Below the pieces are notes generated by a model. It was not told where the DNA came from and ran no database searches. It saw only the letters and a list, made by a program, of their open reading frames with translations. The position numbers and the translations under genes are program-made. Below are positions 1 to 7,779 of a stretch of 49,641 nucleotides of DNA, in pieces. How positions within the stretch are numbered: position 1 is the first letter of the stretch; each line of letters starts with the position of its first letter. Origin of the DNA: an uncultured Bacilli bacterium (GTDB taxonomy: Bacteria > Bacillota_I > Bacilli_A > RFN20 > CAG-826); NCBI GenBank assembly GCA_934168325.1, contig CAKPNG010000007.1, forward strand, positions 1 to 49,641, written 5' to 3'.

Positions 1-169
1 GAAACAAAATGATATTAAAAGCAAAGAAAATAAGGGCAATTCTAAAAATTGTCTACAAAACGTTGACTAGTGCAAAATGGCTATTTTAATGCATTAAAAA
101 CTCTTTATTTCTAATGAAAACCTTGCAAAACCCCAATATTTTTATAAAAATTGATATATTTAATATGTA

Positions 170-3100
170 TTACCTATTATTAGTTTGTTCACTAATAATA
201 GGCAAATAATGTTCAATATATTTATTTAACATCTCTTCAGTTAAGATACCTTTAGCCATAGCTACTTGTAAATACTGACCATTGAATGCTTCATATACTT
301 CATAAGGTATTGAATTATTAAAGTATGAATAATCTAATAATCCATAATTGTTGATATCATTTTGTTTCTTAATAGGATCATAAGCTAAGTTATCATCATA
401 TTCAAATATATTGAATAAACCTATAATATCTCCAGCAATAGATAACATATTCTCAGTAACAATATTTAAGTTCTTATAAGTAATTGGTGAGCAAATTCTT
501 ATATTCTTTTCTTCAATATAAGCCTTAGTTAAAGTTGCACTATTTTTAACTGCTTTTCCATCAATATAATCAATAGTAACAAATCTATGTCCAATTAACT
601 TATCATAATTATCTTCATTAATATATTCATATTGCATGGTATCTAAATCAAAGAATCCATGTTCAAATACAACTTCTACTTTTTTATTATTAGAGAATTC
701 TAAAGAAATAACATTATAATTGCTTGCTTTACCATCAATATGATCATTAAATACAACTGGAGCAGGTTCGATATTGCCAGTTTCATGATTAACCGACATT
801 ACTAAATCACCTGACCTAATATCAATAGCTTTCTTATAGGTTCCATTAGTCATCATAACTAATGTGTCTTCAGTAATACAGCCAGAAGCTAAAGCATGAC
901 CGGAATAATATCCTAATTCAAATGTATATTCTAATCCTGGTGAAGTGTTATTATTTCCAGCTAAGAAGGCACCACTTTTTGAACTTGTTGTATTATTAAC
1001 CCATTCAGTTGTAGGTTGAGGAGCAAAAGTTGGATTATTAGTTGATATTCTATTATTACCTGTAAAGCCATTTAATCCACTAGCTCCAATTACAGTATCG
1101 CTTTGATCCCAATAATAACCTACTTTAAAATAATTTCCTTTTTTAACAAAGAAAGTAAAGCTAGAGCATTTTAAATCCATAGTTCGAGTATATGTTCCAT
1201 TTAATTGTGATGATTCTTCTATGTAAAAATAAGTATGACCAGTGCCTTGGCTCCATTTATCTTCATTATCATTAAATTTAGGATCTTTAAAAACATTTAA
1301 AGATACTTTAACCCCTTCACTTGGAACTATATAAATATCAAAATTGCCGTTTACATAAATCCATTGTGAAGAATTATATGTTATAGATTCACTACTATTT
1401 TTAGTAAGAGTAACAGAAACAGCATTATTAACGCTAATATTCATATAAATTCCATTGGAAATTGATGTGCTACCAGATGTTCTCATATTAGTGAGCTCAC
1501 TGTTAAAAGATGATGAGCCATTAGATTGTTCAGATAGTTTAATTGTATAATCAAACACTGGATTTAAAATTGTTTCATCGAAAGTAACATTAACTGTATA
1601 TGTACTTATATATGTACCATTCCAAAAATAATTGTCTTCATTATGATCTGTAGTATATTCTGTTCCAGATGTAAATTGGGCATTAAAATAATTTGTATTA
1701 TCATAAAATAAGCCCGATGATGTAACAGTAACGATTGTATTAGATGTACCCTCTTGCACAATAGCACTAAGATTAGTTGGCGAGGATATAGACTTAAAAT
1801 CCAATTTTCCATTATTATTTAAACTGTTATGAGTAATATATGCACCAATACATCCTAGATTATTTGAATCAGAATTAATTTTTAACAATCCATTACAAAT
1901 TAATTCGGCATCATTTTTTCCTGTTGAATCATAATATATGCCTAACCCTGGATTATATTCTGGAGCAATTTGTGAATTATAGAAAGCTGTACTTTCATTA
2001 ACATTAACTACTCCACCTTCTTTAATAACTAGTTTAGAGCCCATCAAAAACTTTACTTTTTTTGAAATATTAAAAGTAAATCCGTCAAGAACATAAATAG
2101 AAACCTTTGATGAAAATGGAAGATGGAATTTTCTTGTATCGAGTTTAATTTGCCCATTATATTCACTAAAATATAGATAACCAATTGACATATTGCCGTT
2201 TACTACTAAATTGAAATTATTTATATTCAAATTTCTTGAACTATATCTCACGTCATTAGGTTTATATTCAATATTTAATGCTCCAGAATGTAAATATAAT
2301 AGTGCTGATTCATTACTATTAGAAGATATAAGACAAACCTCTTTCATAACATTCATGCTATTTGGTCCTTCAACAATAACCGTTCCGTACATTTTACAAC
2401 CATACTCAAATTTCGAAAAAGATTGTAAGCATTGAAAATCGAAAACATTAAAAGGGCATTTCTCCGCAGCAACCATACCTGTTAAAGGACCAGCAGATAA
2501 AACATCATAAAGTGCTAACAAAGTGTTAACTCTTGATCCACTTTTTGCAACGATAAATCTTTCAGAATCTAATGAGTTGTCGATTATATTTTTATAATTT
2601 TCCATTCCTTCATGAACTGCATCATCAAAATTTTCCTTTACATAACCATAGCAATTAAAAATAGATCCTGAATTACAAGTTATTGAACTACCTGCTCCAA
2701 GATTTATTTCACTATAATATCCGTTACTTCCTTTAGGTGAAGCTACACCACCAAGATTTAAAGTTCCATTCACAATTATATCAGCACCATTTCTCATATT
2801 TAATACAATGGATCGATATTTTGCTACACTAACTGAATTAACATCGCCTAAAGTATTACCATATTTATTTCTATCATCAGCAGAATCTATTTTGTACATT
2901 GTAGTATTACTAATATTATTTCCAACCGCTGAAGGATTAGAACTTTTTCCTAAAAACGGAATAGTTAATGTTCTTCCGCTTGGAATAATAATATTTTTTT
3001 CTGAAAAAATATTTGAACCAATATAAACAATGATTTCTTGTCCTGAAGAAGATACGCTTAACGCTTTATTAATATCTGTGTATTTTATTCCTGTTGAATT

Positions 3101-3253
3101 ATTATAACATACTGCTTTATCACCATTAGAAATAGATATATTTTTTATATCTATTTCTTTATTAATAACAAAACTACTACCACCTATATTAAATAAAGAA
3201 TATATAAATAATATAAAGACAATAAAAAAATATTTAATATTATATTTCTTCAT
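170..3253 (-). CDS. Large exported adhesin-like protein with C-terminal Hint domain
   Basis: The 1027-residue product starts with Lys and a long hydrophobic segment (about residues 8-26), so it is secreted or membrane-anchored. Residues about 30-780 are rich in Ser, Asn, Gly and Thr with repeated short beta-strand-like stretches (for example NGTLNLGG), which resembles surface adhesins or beta-helices. A Hint (hedgehog/intein) fold begins at Cys792, in SGCITEDTLV, followed by the SGDLVMS strand and a block-B-like VVFEHGFFD. The intein C-terminal His-Asn splice pair is not visible, so simple protein splicing is unlikely; N-terminal thioester chemistry or self-cleavage is possible. About 80 further residues follow the Hint core. 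A good ribosome site (AAGGAGT) lies inside the end of the upstream 196-codon gene, four bases away, so the two are co-translated. The name of the fold is fairly safe; the biological role is inferred. Confidence 0.75.
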   Translation of the reverse strand: MKKYNIKYFFIVFILFIYSLFNIGGSSFVINKEIDIKNISISNGDKAVCYNNSTGIKYTDINKALSVSSSGQEIIVYIGSNIFSEKNIIIPSGRTLTIPFLGKSSNPSAVGNNISNTTMYKIDSADDRNKYGNTLGDVNSVSVAKYRSIVLNMRNGADIIVNGTLNLGGVASPKGSNGYYSEINLGAGSSITCNSGSIFNCYGYVKENFDDAVHEGMENYKNIIDNSLDSERFIVAKSGSRVNTLLALYDVLSAGPLTGMVAAEKCPFNVFDFQCLQSFSKFEYGCKMYGTVIVEGPNSMNVMKEVCLISSNSNESALLYLHSGALNIEYKPNDVRYSSRNLNINNFNLVVNGNMSIGYLYFSEYNGQIKLDTRKFHLPFSSKVSIYVLDGFTFNISKKVKFLMGSKLVIKEGGVVNVNESTAFYNSQIAPEYNPGLGIYYDSTGKNDAELICNGLLKINSDSNNLGCIGAYITHNSLNNNGKLDFKSISSPTNLSAIVQEGTSNTIVTVTSSGLFYDNTNYFNAQFTSGTEYTTDHNEDNYFWNGTYISTYTVNVTFDETILNPVFDYTIKLSEQSNGSSSFNSELTNMRTSGSTSISNGIYMNISVNNAVSVTLTKNSSESITYNSSQWIYVNGNFDIYIVPSEGVKVSLNVFKDPKFNDNEDKWSQGTGHTYFYIEESSQLNGTYTRTMDLKCSSFTFFVKKGNYFKVGYYWDQSDTVIGASGLNGFTGNNRISTNNPTFAPQPTTEWVNNTTSSKSGAFLAGNNNTSPGLEYTFELGYYSGHALASGCITEDTLVMMTNGTYKKAIDIRSGDLVMSVNHETGNIEPAPVVFNDHIDGKASNYNVISLEFSNNKKVEVVFEHGFFDLDTMQYEYINEDNYDKLIGHRFVTIDYIDGKAVKNSATLTKAYIEEKNIRICSPITYKNLNIVTENMLSIAGDIIGLFNIFEYDDNLAYDPIKKQNDINNYGLLDYSYFNNSIPYEVYEAFNGQYLQVAMAKGILTEEMLNKYIEHYLPIISEQTNNR

Positions 3254-3257
3254 CTTA

Positions 3258-3848
3258 TTATTTACTCCTTAATTTAAAATTAAATGTCGGTTTATTAGAA
3301 TAATATGTATATATATTATTAGAATTATCATTAACGTTATAAGTTAATTTAACATTAGTTATTCCACTAGAAGTTATATTTATTTTAATATCATTTATAA
3401 TTTGATTATTTATTTTATTAGGTGTATTACTAATAGTAGTTATATCTATATTAGAATAAGTAATATGATTAGTTAAAAATTCTTGTTTACTACATTCTAA
3501 TATAGTTTCAAAATTAAAATTACCATTATTAGATAAATTGTAAGCTACACTATTAATAATTTGAAAAGAAGCAACTATACTAGATTTAGTTACAATTGTT
3601 TCATCTTCAACAAGTCCATCAGGTCCTAAATGAAATGTAGTTAGATCATCATTACTCATTAAAAATATATCGTTATAAGTAATATTACCTGTATTAACAT
3701 TAATATCTTTAGCAATACTACTATTTACGTTAACATATACCCAACTAGAAAAACCTGCACTTATAATTGACAAAATTATAGTACTTAAAGATATACTTAG
3801 ATAGAATTTAAATCTAAGACTTAACTTCTTATTTCTTTTTCTATTCAT
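3258..3848 (-). CDS. Small exported protein, possibly with a SipW-type signal
   Basis: This is a 196-residue protein with a strongly basic start (MNRKRNKK), a hydrophobic segment at about residues 14-38 and then the motif AGFSSWVYV. That layout resembles the long, late-cleaved signal peptides of TasA/camelysin-like proteins handled by SipW-type signal peptidases, but no family is clearly recognised. The rest is a beta-rich, Asn/Thr/Ile-rich ectodomain without Cys clusters. It is the first gene of a two-gene unit with the Hint-domain protein and stops four bases before that start codon. It could be a fibre or matrix subunit, or an accessory factor for its partner. The function is not assigned. 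Confidence 0.6.
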   Translation of the reverse strand: MNRKRNKKLSLRFKFYLSISLSTIILSIISAGFSSWVYVNVNSSIAKDINVNTGNITYNDIFLMSNDDLTTFHLGPDGLVEDETIVTKSSIVASFQIINSVAYNLSNNGNFNFETILECSKQEFLTNHITYSNIDITTISNTPNKINNQIINDIKINITSSGITNVKLTYNVNDNSNNIYTYYSNKPTFNFKLRSK

Positions 3849-4018
3849 AGTTTTATTATACTAAAAGAAAGAAAAAGTTAAATGTTTATTTTTTTATAGG
3901 TATTATGATAAATATATAAAATAATTAATATTGACATTAATATAGTTATAATTAGAACTAATTATTAATTTAATATTGACAATGTTCTTAATAAATTTAA
4001 TTGATTATATCGATTATT

Positions 4019-4702
4019 TTATATATTTATATATTTATAAGTAGCTATTAAATTAATCTTATTTATAATATTAATTTCTTCTATTAATCCATATTTATTT
4101 ATCTTAATAAAATTATTATTATTTATATTATCTATGATATATAAATAATTATTAGATATATTAAAATAATGTTCTTTTAATAAATAAATCTTATTTTGAT
4201 AATATAATATATCTTTAATTAATGTATTAATTTCTATTTTTAATTGATTATATATCTCTATATTATTTAATTCTTTATATTCATCTAAATTAATTAAGTT
4301 TATATTATTATCTTTATCTATATATAATTTAGAGATTAAATTATTATTAATCTCTAAATAATAATATAAATTATTTATATCCATTAAATCATATGTTACA
4401 TCTATTTTATTATTAGTATCATATTCACTAGATTTATAAGATAAATAATTTATATTATTCTCTAATTTCTCTGGTGAGAAATTAGATATATAATCTTCTA
4501 CTTCTTTATTAGATGCTTTATTTTTATTATCTTTATTAAATAAGATTAATAAAAATAAATAAGATAATATAAATATAATTAATAATATATTTAAGATAAT
4601 AATAAAGATCTTTATTACTTTATTATTATCATTATCTTTATAATTATTAGTAGTATTATTTTCTTTATTTATCTTATATATATTAGCCATACTTAATTTT
4701 AA
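4019..4702 (-). CDS. AT-rich hypothetical membrane-anchored protein
   Basis: No family is recognised. From the first ATG the product is about 227 residues: a hydrophilic Asn/Lys-rich cytoplasmic N-terminus of about 30 residues, one strong transmembrane segment (IIILNILLIIFILSYLFLLI), then an Asn, Ile, Leu and Tyr-rich extracellular part. Codon use is extreme even for this genome, almost entirely A/T. The upstream TTG of the same frame is less likely to be the start because it is the first triplet of a TTGACA box. An internal ATG at 4690 (MANIYK) is the other candidate, and neither has a Shine-Dalgarno site. The strong base bias and weak start make this a lower-confidence gene, though a clean 227-codon frame with a proper membrane anchor argues for it. 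Confidence 0.5.
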   Translation of the reverse strand, partial: LKLSMANIYKINKENNTTNNYKDNDNNKVIKIFIIILNILLIIFILSYLFLLILFNKDNKNKASNKEVEDYISNFSPEKLENNINYLSYKSSEYDTNNKIDVTYDLMDINNLYYYLEINNNLISKLYIDKDNNINLINLDEYKELNNIEIYNQLKIEINTLIKDILYYQNKIYLLKEHYFNISNNYLYIIDNINNNNFIKINKYGLIEEINIINKINLIATYKYINI

Positions 4703-4772
4703 CATAATTGTCAATATAAAGATAGATTAAATTATTTATATATTGTGTTTTATTAGTCTTAAAAAGATTAGT

Positions 4773-5273
4773 TCATGATTTTAAAACTGATAAAATGATA
4801 CTTTTATTCGTAAACGTAAAAGAATATTCTTTTTTTAAATATGAAGGATACCATCCACTATATTGATCATAATATTCAAAACCCATATTAGAAAGAGTTC
4901 TTTTAATTTGGTATGAACTAGATTTTAATGATAACCCATATATAGATATTTTTGGATCAGTAATAAATATTGCTTGAATAGTTGCAATTTCTTCTTCTAA
5001 GCAAACATCATAAATAACACAATAATCAGGTAATTTTTTAGCTTTGTCTTTTGTTGTGAAAGAATAATGTGAATCAAGATAAGTATAAATCGAATCATAT
5101 TTATATGCATAAACTAATGAATCATTTAACTCATTAGATTTAATTCTCTCATTCAGCCAAAAATCCATTTTATAATCGCTTGGTCGTTTGCTTATATCAA
5201 TTTCTGACTTGTTACAACTTGTGAGACTAGTAAAAATTGATAATAATAAGCAATAACAGAATATAGATTTCAT
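4773..5273 (-). CDS. Small lipoprotein
   Basis: The 166-residue product has a typical lipoprotein signal: Lys2, a hydrophobic core, and a lipobox ending LTSC with Cys20 as the lipidated residue. The mature part has a C-terminal stretch (YGLSLKSSSYQIKRTLSNMG) that resembles the helix-turn-strand of small SmpA/OmlA-like or BLIP-like folds, but the match is only by eye. Translation starts from a very good ribosome site (AAGGAGG, 8 bases before ATG). It stands alone, transcribed away from the IS element. Function is unknown; it is a surface lipoprotein facing the outside of the membrane. Confidence 0.65.
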   Translation of the reverse strand: MKSIFCYCLLLSIFTSLTSCNKSEIDISKRPSDYKMDFWLNERIKSNELNDSLVYAYKYDSIYTYLDSHYSFTTKDKAKKLPDYCVIYDVCLEEEIATIQAIFITDPKISIYGLSLKSSSYQIKRTLSNMGFEYYDQYSGWYPSYLKKEYSFTFTNKSIILSVLKS

Positions 5274-5617
5274 TTATTTCCTCCTTATGTATCAATAGTA
5301 AATGTTCAGAGTATCTATAATAAACAATTCTGCAAACAAGTTTGCGTTTCATATTTGTGAGTCCATAAAAATAAAAGAACCTTATAATTAAATTTACACA
5401 AATAAAGAGCGAATTCCTTATTAATATATTAGCAAATTAAGAGAATAATTTACCTGAATATTTTATTAACTAGTTAAGTTTTTATAATTAGTTTTTATAA
5501 TTATCAATTATCAATTTATTTATTGGTTGTCTATATAATTTATTTTAAATGACTTAATTGTTATTATACATTATGGTATAATTAATACATTAAAATACTT
5601 GTCTTTAGAAAATAAAA
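5274..5617. other. Non-coding stretch between lipoprotein gene and IS element
   Basis: No credible gene is seen in these 344 bases. It holds the lipoprotein ribosome site at the left edge, a short perfect inverted repeat (GCAAAC-AA-GTTTGC, 5332-5345), and two back-to-back tandem repeats: a 13-bp unit (AGTTTTTATAATT) twice at 5477-5502 and a 7-bp unit (ATCAATT) twice at 5503-5516. The last 60 bases are the left flank of the IS element. No target duplication is obvious. Confidence 0.6.
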
Positions 5618-7345
5618 CTAATTTGTAGTACTTTTAAATGAAATTTGCGAGTTTAAAAATTCATTAATTTCTTTTTCGCTAAATTTTGCGTTATCAATAA
5701 AAGGAGAAAATTCCGTTTTAATTGTATTTAAATATTTTCTTGGTTTTAATTGATTAATATATAGATTATTATCAATTTTAAATACATTAAATGACTTTAT
5801 AAACTCTAATAACTCACTTGATTTAATTTGATTTTTATAAATTAAGAATTGTAATATTCTTAACACCAATATTGATGAATAACATACTAAAAAGTGACCA
5901 TATATTGTATTTTCTTTTTGCACATATACTGGTCTTGCATCAAGATTTGTTTTTAATATTCTAAAAGTTTCTTCAATTCTCCATAAATTATGATATACAT
6001 TATAAATATCTTTATCTATAGCTTGTATTTCAGATGTAACAATCATATTAAAACCTGCATATTTACGGTCTTTTTCTAATTTTTCTTTGTTAATTTTAAT
6101 AACAGTTTTATCTGTAATCTCACCGTATTTATCTAATCCTACAAAATCAATATATGATGCAAATGCATTGTATTTTTCTCGTTTTGCTTTAGATAAAGAT
6201 AGATTTTTTACTTTAGTTTCCAATTTATCTAATTCAAGCATTTTTTTATCATATAGTTTTTTGCTCCAATATACGATTCTCTTTTCTTTCACATTGAAAG
6301 ATTTTTTTCTGCCATCTTTATCTTTAAAATCGTATAAAAAATCATCTACACAACTTTTAATTTTAAAAACTGTAACGCCATTTTCAACAGTTTCTATATA
6401 ATCGTTTTCAAGATCAACCCATACTTTTTCTTTTTCACTTAATTTGATGACAGATTTTGAAAAAATATAGCCATCACCGCTTGATAAAGCTTCAAAAATA
6501 TTGCTTCCACAATTTAGACCCTTATCTGCTACTCTAATCGTTCTGTTTATAATATAATTTTGCTTTTTTGCAGATTCTACACATTTTTTTAGAATCGGAA
6601 TCTCGCTTTCGTTGCCAGGATACATTTGCATTGTAATCGGAATGCAATTTCTATCAAGGAGAAGACCCATACCTATAATTGGATCTTTTCTATTTTCCTT
6701 TGATGGTCCTTTTGCTCGTAAATCATCAGCTTTATCTATTTCAAAATAAAAATTAGTACAGTCAAAAAAGGTAATAGAAGTGTTACTTCTATATTTCTTA
6801 GATAAAGAAGCATTAATTAATTCAATTACACTTTCGTATCTAGAACCAAAATCATTTAAAAAAGCATAGACATCATCTAAAGAATATTGAATTTTAGGAT
6901 TTATTATTGGCAGTATTTCATTATATGTATATAACTTACTTTTAGGCTCTAGAATTCTGGCACAAACTAGGTCTTGGAAAATATCGAAATGATTAAAACG
7001 ACGATTGTATATAATTCCAAATGCTTTAAAAATTGCCTCTAAATTTAGCGATTTAAAAACAGCTTTAACTAAACTAGTTCCTATATTGATTGTTTTATTT
7101 TCATCAGTTATTTTCTCTACTTTATTCATTGCTTTTTGCAATTCTTTATCAGCGTTTAAAGAGATGACATAGTTTTTATAGTATTCGATAGGATTTTTTA
7201 TTTCATCACTAATTAATTCTTTTTCGTAGCCTAGCGATTTAAAGCATTTTGACTTAACTTTTTTTGTACCCTTGATCCTAAAAGTTTCGTAAATTTGTAG
7301 ATATTTACCCTTATTTTTATTAGTTACTCTTAAATAATATGCCAT
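5618..7345 (-). CDS. IS1634-family DDE transposase
   Basis: The protein is 575 residues, full length for the IS1634 group. The catalytic acids are visible: Asp195 in FFDCTNFYF, Asp274 in RVADKG, and a Glu near 458 in WRIEETFRILK, the usual iEe-FR-lK signature, with Lys465. It cuts and re-joins the element ends. The frame is intact with no internal stop, so it may be active. The ribosome site AGAGGT lies 8 bases before ATG, and an extended -10 promoter (TGTTATAAT) sits just inside the right inverted repeat. The gene lies on the same strand as the surface-protein genes to its left. It probably arrived by insertion next to the truncated FGGY kinase. Confidence 0.9.
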   Translation of the reverse strand: MAYYLRVTNKNKGKYLQIYETFRIKGTKKVKSKCFKSLGYEKELISDEIKNPIEYYKNYVISLNADKELQKAMNKVEKITDENKTINIGTSLVKAVFKSLNLEAIFKAFGIIYNRRFNHFDIFQDLVCARILEPKSKLYTYNEILPIINPKIQYSLDDVYAFLNDFGSRYESVIELINASLSKKYRSNTSITFFDCTNFYFEIDKADDLRAKGPSKENRKDPIIGMGLLLDRNCIPITMQMYPGNESEIPILKKCVESAKKQNYIINRTIRVADKGLNCGSNIFEALSSGDGYIFSKSVIKLSEKEKVWVDLENDYIETVENGVTVFKIKSCVDDFLYDFKDKDGRKKSFNVKEKRIVYWSKKLYDKKMLELDKLETKVKNLSLSKAKREKYNAFASYIDFVGLDKYGEITDKTVIKINKEKLEKDRKYAGFNMIVTSEIQAIDKDIYNVYHNLWRIEETFRILKTNLDARPVYVQKENTIYGHFLVCYSSILVLRILQFLIYKNQIKSSELLEFIKSFNVFKIDNNLYINQLKPRKYLNTIKTEFSPFIDNAKFSEKEINEFLNSQISFKSTTN

Positions 7346-7400
7346 AATTTTATACCTCTAAATATATTATAACATAAAGTACTACAGAGTACTACAATTA
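5619..7400 (-). mobile_element. IS1634-family insertion sequence (IS4 superfamily)
   Basis: The element consists of one transposase gene between short inverted repeats. Two pairings are possible. The inner one is TGTAGTACTTT at 5624-5634 against its complement at 7376-7386. The outer one is TAATTTGTAGTACT at 5619-5632 against TAATTGTAGTACT read inward from 7400, with one base indel. The transposase stop codon overlaps the left end and the repeat is read in frame as Lys-Ser-Thr-Thr-Asn. The transposase promoter is an extended -10 (TGTTATAAT, 7366-7374). No short target duplication is visible; IS1634-group elements are known for long or variable duplications. The exact ends are uncertain by about 15 bases on each side. 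Confidence 0.75.
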
Positions 7401-7430
7401 TTTTTAAAAAATATTATTTTGTCAAATATC

Positions 7431-7452
7431 AAAAAAACTCGATTTATTCGAG
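7431..7452 (-). terminator. Rho-independent terminator upstream of transposase
   Basis: On the minus strand a stem CTCGA / TCGAG with loop ATAAA (7438-7452) is followed by seven T. It lies between the kinase stump and the IS and would stop read-through into the transposase, or may be what is left of a terminator of the original locus. Confidence 0.6.
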
Positions 7453-7487
7453 ATTTTAAATGGTTTAATTGGAATTAAATTCTAAAC

Positions 7488-7499
7488 AATTGTAGTACT
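7488..7499 (+). repeat. Extra copy of the IS end motif
   Basis: AATTGTAGTACT is the perfect inverted partner of AGTACTACAATT at 7388-7399, 88 bases apart. It is in the same orientation as the left IS end (5620-5632, one-base indel). It may be a solo end left by an earlier insertion or the outer end of a 112-bp miniature element (7388-7499). Confidence 0.55.
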
Positions 7500-7504
7500 A
7501 TATT

Positions 7505-7657
7505 CTAAAAACGGGAATAACCAGGTTTATTAGAAAAATAAGGTGTTACATATTTTTCTTGTTCAATAGCTATAAAATGTCCTTCTTTATCAATTAAAGC
7601 AACTCTAACAGACTGTGTTCCATAGTCAATTGCAAGGACTAAATCTTTGTTTTTCAT
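7505..7657 (-). pseudogene. Truncated FGGY-family carbohydrate kinase (N-terminal stump)
   Basis: Reading the minus strand from ATG at 7657 gives 50 codons beginning MKNKDLVLAIDYGTQSVRVA and ending FSNKPGYSRF then TAG. This is the first part of an FGGY kinase: the ATP-phosphate loop D-Y-G-T-Q-S and the run up to the conserved K-P-G-Y-S, which in intact proteins is followed by E-Q and about 450 more residues. Homology stops within two codons of the repeat AATTGTAGTACT at 7488-7499, a motif shared with the IS ends. The gene was therefore most likely cut by transposition. The rest is not in this window. A TATAAT box lies seven bases before the ATG and no Shine-Dalgarno site is seen. Confidence 0.8.
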
Positions 7658-7731
7658 ATAAATTATTATACTCAAAATCAACAATAATTATAATTAATTA
7701 TTATATTTTATACTCATGGTTTTAACTTTAT

Positions 7732-7774
7732 GATATAATCATAAAGAAGTTGTAGAAACAACGTTTTAGGAGGA
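7732..7774 (+). promoter_or_regulatory. ppdK promoter, inverted repeat and ribosome site
   Basis: An extended -10 (TGATATAAT, 7732-7740) has no good -35. A small inverted repeat GTTGT-AGAA-ACAAC (7749-7762) lies in the leader, followed by AGGAGG just before the ATG. The inverted repeat may be an operator or a short leader hairpin. Confidence 0.65.
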
Positions 7775-7779
7775 AAAAA

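Noticed and set aside
1..169. Left edge of the window
   Set aside because: Checked for a gene end, terminator or repeat; only A/T-rich sequence without clear signal.
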